The position numbers and the translations under genes were made by a program. A stretch of 64,000 nucleotides of DNA from Indibacter alkaliphilus LW1 (GTDB taxonomy: Bacteria > Bacteroidota > Bacteroidia > Cytophagales > Cyclobacteriaceae): contig NZ_ALWO02000023.1 of the NCBI RefSeq assembly GCF_000295935.2, positions 434,001-498,000 of the forward strand, given 5' to 3'. This document shows, piece after piece, positions 59,745-64,000 of this stretch (the first letter of the stretch is position 1; each line of letters begins with the position of its first letter). The notes below the pieces were generated by a model. That model ran no database searches. It saw only the letters and a list, made by a program, of their open reading frames with translations, and was not told where the DNA came from.

Positions 59745-60592
59745 CAGTATCCTACTTCCTTAGAAAGTTCCAACGCTGCCTTTCCGATTCTCGGACCAAA
59801 ACCTGATAAGTACAGTCCATCAAATGAAAGAATCTGATTTTTTTGGTAGGCAGTAGTTTGTTGAATTCCTCTGATTTTCTCCAATCCCCCAACTCCACCC
59901 ATGGACTTGATCCCGGATTCAAAAAACAATAAATAATCAGGATTCATACTTACCAAGCTTTCCGGGGTTAGTGGAATAAAGTCTTTAAAACCTTTGCCTA
60001 CTGATTCCGCGCCAGCCATGGTAATTATGGATTCAGCGAAAGTATCCTCACCGGCTACGAAAACCATTTCCTCTCCTCTTGCCATTACAAAAGCCACCGT
60101 TGGTTTCTTATCAATTTTCTGTGCTGTTGCCGCTGACAATTCTTCCAAATCCCGAACCAGTGATTTTTTCAAGCTTTCTCCTTTTTCTCTGACCTCTAAA
60201 AAATCAGCAAGATTTTCAATCAATTCCAGAGTTTCTTCGGTCTTCACTGGCTTTTTGAAAAACTGAACCTCTGTACCAGTGCCTTTCAATTGATTGACTA
60301 CATCATCAGACAAATAGCCTTCCTCAGCTAATATCAAATCAGGTCCTAGAGCAAGTATGCCTTCCGCCTTGATCTGATTTCTATAGCCTATGGAAGGCAA
60401 TTCCTGCATGCTTGCAGGATAGGTAGAAGTGATATCAGTAGCTACAACTTGGTCACCAAAACCCAATTCATAAATGATTTCCGTAATTGTGCCCCCAGCT
60501 GTAATGATCCTTAATTCATCCCCTTGTCCCCCCTTTTGTGAACCAGTACATGCTCCTAACAGGAGAAAAACAATAAAGAAACGTCTTTTCAT
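59744..60592 (-). CDS. hmuT: Heme ABC transporter substrate-binding lipoprotein
   Basis: A 282-residue cluster A-3-type periplasmic binding protein with lipoprotein signal (FFIVFLLLGACTGS, Cys15). The fold begins LRIITAGGTITEIIYELGFG (about residues 27-46), then VVATDITSTYPASMQELPSI, VGYRNQI-like SIGYRNQIKAEGILALGPDL (about 67-86) and VFVAGEDTFAESIITMAGAE. The order is typical of HmuT/HemT heme-binding proteins, in which Tyr ligates heme. It is the first gene of the heme operon and so sits next to the promoter region 60593-60911. Confidence 0.9.
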   Translation of the reverse strand: MKRRFFIVFLLLGACTGSQKGGQGDELRIITAGGTITEIIYELGFGDQVVATDITSTYPASMQELPSIGYRNQIKAEGILALGPDLILAEEGYLSDDVVNQLKGTGTEVQFFKKPVKTEETLELIENLADFLEVREKGESLKKSLVRDLEELSAATAQKIDKKPTVAFVMARGEEMVFVAGEDTFAESIITMAGAESVGKGFKDFIPLTPESLVSMNPDYLLFFESGIKSMGGVGGLEKIRGIQQTTAYQKNQILSFDGLYLSGFGPRIGKAALELSKEVGY

Positions 60593-60911
60593 TTATTTAG
60601 ATTGATTTAAAATAACATGACAAATATCAGTGTGTTTAGATTAAATCCAAATAAATATTAATTGATATTTTCTATCTGACTTAAATTTCAATTGATAGGT
60701 AATAGGTTTGACAAAGGGATAGATAAAATCAGAAAAGGAACCTTAGGAAATGAATAAAACCTTAATTTTAAATTGATAAAATGTTAAGCTTAAAACTAAA
60801 AAACACCAAACTCCTTTTCCTTCTTGATAGTATTGGGTTTAATCTATTTTATATGTGAGATATTATTGATCGTGTTATTGGCAATACATGAACTATTAGC
60901 ACTAAACCATG
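60593..60911. promoter_or_regulatory. Promoter region of the heme operon
   Basis: A 319-base AT-rich spacer. The imperfect palindrome TTTAGATT-A-AATCCAAA (60635-60651) lies 43-59 bases upstream of the hmuT ATG and could bind an iron-responsive repressor. Near-matches to TAnnTTTG occur on the minus strand but no exact one. No ORF or RNA gene is seen; the remainder also carries the 3' flank of the oxidoreductase gene. Confidence 0.38.
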
Positions 60912-62639
60912 CTACTTAGCTTTAGGCCATTCTGTTTCTATTCCTTGAGCTCTCACCATGTCCTGAAATTCCCTCAAAAATGCTTTATCCTCCCTTACAA
61001 CTTTGGGCTTTACATTTTTGGACATGGCAAAAGGAACCAACATGCCTACAGCTTCTCCAATACTCCATTCTACAGGATGCAGCCTATAGCAGCCATTGGT
61101 AATGTGCGTAGTACCTATATTTTTATTTGCAGGTAGAAGATTCTCCATGGTATCCGGTATCAATGCTCCTAGGGGTATCTGGAAAGGAAGTGATGGAAAA
61201 TCAATGTAATTATCTCCTTTAGAACTGGGGTGAAGGTCAATATGATAATAGCCAATCCCCACACTGTCATCAAAGCTAGCAGCCCTGAGTGCATCACCTG
61301 TCAGTCCACTGACCATGCTCCTTTGCTCCTTCCCTACATGTTCTTCCAATACAGTAAACAAGGCTTTTATTCTCCTAGATTCTCTGACATAAGGATATTT
61401 GGCTAGGCCGTCTTCTGTACCTACCACATCTGAACGCAAACGCAAGCCCTTCCATCCTTTTCCTCCATCAGGTCTTGGAGCTTCTGTTTGAAGCCAATAC
61501 AATAATGAAAGACTGAGCTGTTTGCCACCTTGCACATGTCTATCAAACTCTTCCTGACCGACATCTATTAAATTCCCAGGGATATAATCGTTCTGGGGCC
61601 AATTCACCAGGCTGATATCACCCCTATAAAAGCCCTTTTCAAAGTTATCCTTATGAAGAATCCTTCTGTACAACCATAGGTTTAGCAAATCTCCTGTAGG
61701 TAAGCCTCCTGGATGGAATCCCAGATTTTTAGGTTCCAAGGTCTGGGGATTGGAATAATGCAAGCCAAGCATCGTTCCTGGCCAAGGCTCAGATAAATCA
61801 GGAACATAAGAATTCCAAAAATCATATTGCTCCGGTTTTGGAATCACCCAATCTTCACCAGGCACATAATCCATGGCAAAACAAACGGTAAATGCCTGAT
61901 TGTTTTCAGGATCTCCTTTTTCCGGAGCATGAAGCTCCCCGGTTTGTTTTTTTGATTCTGTTCCGGTTATATATGCTGTTTTTGTAAGGGGTAACAAATC
62001 TCCCAATTCAGTTGCATCAATAAAGTAAGGTGCTGATAATTTTACTTTTTGCGTAGTCCTTTCAGATTTTGCTTCTAGTGCCATCACTCTCTTGCCATCA
62101 CTTTCTGCTGCTGTGACCTTATGTTCAAGTAGAATCAAAAGCTTCCCGGAGCTTTCAAAAGGAGCAAACATATCCCTCAAAATATTCAAAGCTACTTTTG
62201 GTTCATGACAAAGTCTGGAAACAGAACCATTTCCAGGATTTAAAAACTCTACTCGGCTAGCTTCATCTGTAAGGGGATAATTTGCACGGTAATAGGACCT
62301 TATTTTCTGTCTAAAACTTCTGTACAATTCAGTGGCACCATGGCTTTCTATCCATTGGTGCTCATCCGGCGGAACGGCCTGTTGCGTAAGCTGCCCTCCT
62401 ATCCAATCGGTCTCTTCTGTCATGATGACAGATAGCCCGTTTCTCAATGCTGCAAAAGCAGCAGCACAGCCTCCTAAGCCACCGCCTGCTATGACCAAGT
62501 CAGCTCCAAACTCTCTTCGGTTATCTGAAACAAATACCTTTTCGCTATGCTCCTGTGCTCCTGCAAAGCTTAAAATTGGGCTTACAGTCAAGCCACCCAA
62601 ACCCAAAGTAAATCCTGATATAAATGTTCTTCTTTTCAT
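60912..62639 (-). CDS. Tat-exported FAD-dependent oxidoreductase
   Basis: A 575-residue flavoprotein with a twin-arginine-like start (MKRRTFISGFTLGLGG) and hydrophobic region to about residue 28, so it is probably exported folded. The FAD site DLVIAGGGLGGCAAAFAALR (about residues 47-66) is followed by EETDWIGGQLTQQAVPPDEH, a pattern typical of the FAD_oxidored family. SAPYFIDATELGDLLPLTKT (about 205-224) and GIGYYHIDLHPSSKG match further blocks, and NKNIGTTHITNGCYRLHPVE (about 524-543) the C-terminal FAD part. Substrate is unknown; relatives occur in polysaccharide utilisation regions. It is divergent from the PAS-protein gene. Confidence 0.85.
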   Translation of the reverse strand: MKRRTFISGFTLGLGGLTVSPILSFAGAQEHSEKVFVSDNRREFGADLVIAGGGLGGCAAAFAALRNGLSVIMTEETDWIGGQLTQQAVPPDEHQWIESHGATELYRSFRQKIRSYYRANYPLTDEASRVEFLNPGNGSVSRLCHEPKVALNILRDMFAPFESSGKLLILLEHKVTAAESDGKRVMALEAKSERTTQKVKLSAPYFIDATELGDLLPLTKTAYITGTESKKQTGELHAPEKGDPENNQAFTVCFAMDYVPGEDWVIPKPEQYDFWNSYVPDLSEPWPGTMLGLHYSNPQTLEPKNLGFHPGGLPTGDLLNLWLYRRILHKDNFEKGFYRGDISLVNWPQNDYIPGNLIDVGQEEFDRHVQGGKQLSLSLLYWLQTEAPRPDGGKGWKGLRLRSDVVGTEDGLAKYPYVRESRRIKALFTVLEEHVGKEQRSMVSGLTGDALRAASFDDSVGIGYYHIDLHPSSKGDNYIDFPSLPFQIPLGALIPDTMENLLPANKNIGTTHITNGCYRLHPVEWSIGEAVGMLVPFAMSKNVKPKVVREDKAFLREFQDMVRAQGIETEWPKAK

Positions 62640-62833
62640 AAAACTAGGCTGTGGAATTCAAATAAAGGAAATTTTTTCATTGAAACACGAACTTTATCTA
62701 TTTTTTCAAAAAAGGAAAAACCTTTTAAATACAATAAAATTCTTTTCAAGCACACTTATTTTTATTTTAAATAAATTAAATTAAGTATTATAATAAACAC
62801 AACCCTTAAATACTAAATATTATATTATTACCT

Positions 62834-62841
62834 TATTTTTG
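62834..62841 (+). promoter_or_regulatory. Putative -7 element for the PAS-protein gene
   Basis: TATTTTTG matches TAnnTTTG, 50 bases before the ATG at 62892, within the divergent spacer. Confidence 0.42.
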
Positions 62842-62891
62842 CATAAATTAAAGTTGATTTTATCAAAATAATCTTCCTCAAAAACTATTTG

Positions 62892-64000
62892 ATGAGCCAA
62901 GTTGAAAAAATACTGCTTCCCTATTTTCAGAATACGAATTCATTTTTTGTCGCCTTCACAGATTTCAAAGGTAACTGTCAGGCAGTAAATGAGTTACTCA
63001 TCAGGTGTTTGAATACAGAAAATAAGGAAGAAGCTAAACACAAATTTGAAGAATATTTTTCCCCCCTACTTAGCCCAGATAATTATATTCAACTGGAATC
63101 CGGAAAGAAAAGCCTCATTGAAATGCCTGCTGAATTTATCACTGAAAATGAAATTAGGCCAACCTTTTGGGAAATAACAGTTTGTAAGTCCGAAGAAAAG
63201 TATACCTATGGACTGCTTTGGATAGGACATTTAAATAAACCCATGAGCACTCTGCATTCGGATAATTCCCCCCAGAAAGAGAGTAATAGGTTTTTTGAGG
63301 ATGAAAATTATAAGCTAAAGGCCTTGTTGGATAGCAGTACGGACGGGAGCGTTTTGATCAGCCCGGAATTTAAAATTTTAAGCTACAATAGAACTGCACA
63401 AAAATCAGCTGAAAAATATTACAATACCAAGTTGGATGTTGGTAAGGACTTTAGACAATATATCCTGGAAGATACAAAAGAGGAGTTTTACACTGATTTT
63501 AAGAAAGCACTTAATCTTGAGCAGACCGTAAAAGAGAAAGAGTTGCTAATAAGGAGTGAAAAAATCTGGTTTCAATGTTCCTTTCATCCTGCGATAGGCG
63601 CAAACGGTCAGGTTATTGGCGTATCGTTTAACTCTACGAATATTGATAAGCGCAAAAGAGCAGAGGAGAAAATTGTGGAGAATGAAAAATTTCTAGACTC
63701 TGTACTTCAGGCACAACATGAAATGATTTGTAGATTTCTTCCTGACACTACCCTTACCTATGTGAACAATGCCTATTGCAGTGAAATGGGCTATTCAAAA
63801 GCTGAACTACTTGGGAAGAAATTTCTGGAGTTTATTCCGGAAGAACTTGAAGTGAAAATCCTAAAAAATCTAAAAGCTTTAAATCTGAAAAAGCCATCTC
63901 AAACTATGGTGCACAAATCATTTGATGCAAATGGAAATCCGAGATGGCAAGAGTGGACCGATACCGGACTTTTTGATGCGGATGGAAATTTGATTGAATT
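62892..64000 (+). CDS. Multi-PAS sensor protein, 5' part (probable histidine kinase)
   Basis: The frame starts at the ATG at 62892 and remains open to the window edge, giving the first 369 residues. There is no signal peptide or membrane helix, so it should be a cytoplasmic sensor. The first ~115 residues look like a degenerate PAS domain (SFFVAFTDFKGNCQAVNELL). A second PAS runs from about 137 (LKALLDSSTDGSVLISPEFK) to 255, ending in SFNSTNIDKRKRAEEKI. A third starts about 260 (FLDSVLQAQHEMICRFLPDT, TYVNNAYCSEMGYSKAELLG). PAS chains of this kind usually continue into a histidine kinase or guanylate-type output, but the output lies outside the window and is not seen. Confidence 0.85.
   Translation, partial: MSQVEKILLPYFQNTNSFFVAFTDFKGNCQAVNELLIRCLNTENKEEAKHKFEEYFSPLLSPDNYIQLESGKKSLIEMPAEFITENEIRPTFWEITVCKSEEKYTYGLLWIGHLNKPMSTLHSDNSPQKESNRFFEDENYKLKALLDSSTDGSVLISPEFKILSYNRTAQKSAEKYYNTKLDVGKDFRQYILEDTKEEFYTDFKKALNLEQTVKEKELLIRSEKIWFQCSFHPAIGANGQVIGVSFNSTNIDKRKRAEEKIVENEKFLDSVLQAQHEMICRFLPDTTLTYVNNAYCSEMGYSKAELLGKKFLEFIPEELEVKILKNLKALNLKKPSQTMVHKSFDANGNPRWQEWTDTGLFDADGNLIE

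Noticed and set aside
62332-62784. 150-codon plus-strand open frame
   Set aside because: Antisense to the start of the FAD oxidoreductase gene; composition reflects that gene's third-position bias.
1-64000. CRISPR arrays, insertion sequences and toxin-antitoxin pairs
   Set aside because: No regularly spaced repeats, transposase motifs or typical small overlapping toxin-antitoxin gene pairs were found.

Overview
The window looks like chromosomal DNA from a Bacteroidota member of the order Cytophagales, probably a Cyclobacteriaceae-type marine or freshwater bacterium (inference). Supporting signs are a SusC/SusD pair, many lipoproteins with short lipoboxes, HmuY, a DUF4301 protein, a deoxyhypusine-synthase-like protein, AT-rich spacers, few Shine-Dalgarno sequences, and repeated Bacteroidota-type promoter elements (TAnnTTTG) upstream of starts. 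No insertion sequence, prophage, CRISPR array or integron is visible; this reads as core and metabolic chromosome.

Layout. 1-1740: 3' end of a GH100-like hydrolase and a PfkB sugar kinase, ending in a perfect hairpin shared with the convergent gene. 1751-7935 (mostly minus): OmpA/PD40 envelope protein, deoxyhypusine-synthase-like enzyme, OmpH-like lipoprotein, class IV HDAC-like deacetylase with a small membrane protein, an acidic hypothetical, an AlbA_2 protein and a YvlD-type membrane protein. 8185-15354: acyl desaturase, BlaI/M56 sensor pair, agmatinase-family enzyme, SixA-like phosphatase, topoisomerase I. 15490-18480: operon of a membrane protein, sirtuin and flavin monooxygenase. 18547-21138: TPR lipoprotein, DapD, glycosyltransferase. 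21139-21583: an intergenic region with three DnaA boxes (candidate oriC) and four operator-like repeats before a DtxR/MntR-family regulator. 22437-31902 (minus): AGE-family epimerase, GMC oxidoreductase, acyl-CoA ligase, acyl-CoA dehydrogenase, M28 peptidase, a secreted hypothetical, thioesterase. 31984-36981 (plus): 5-oxoprolinase genes pxpABC joined to a CPBP membrane protease, then DUF4301 plus a membrane protein. 37062-39690: small lipoprotein, TerC, hypotheticals, tRNA-Ser(GCT).

39989-52653 (minus) is a proteolysis-oriented SusCD locus: S10 carboxypeptidase, SusD, SusC, Tat-exported M24 peptidase, a very large BNR/sortilin-like repeat protein and a second S10 carboxypeptidase. The inferred role is outer-membrane capture and trimming of peptides rather than glycans. 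53445-60592 (minus) is a complete heme acquisition operon: HmuT-HmuU-HmuV ABC importer, HemS/ChuS-type heme utilisation protein, TonB-dependent receptor and HmuY lipoprotein. 60912-62639 is a Tat-exported FAD oxidoreductase, and the window ends inside a multi-PAS sensor gene.

No clearly undescribed defence or mobile system was found. The most informative signals are the DnaA-box cluster, the paired operators before the DtxR-family gene, the peptidase-rich SusCD locus, and the joining of HmuY/receptor genes to a HemS/ABC heme module.
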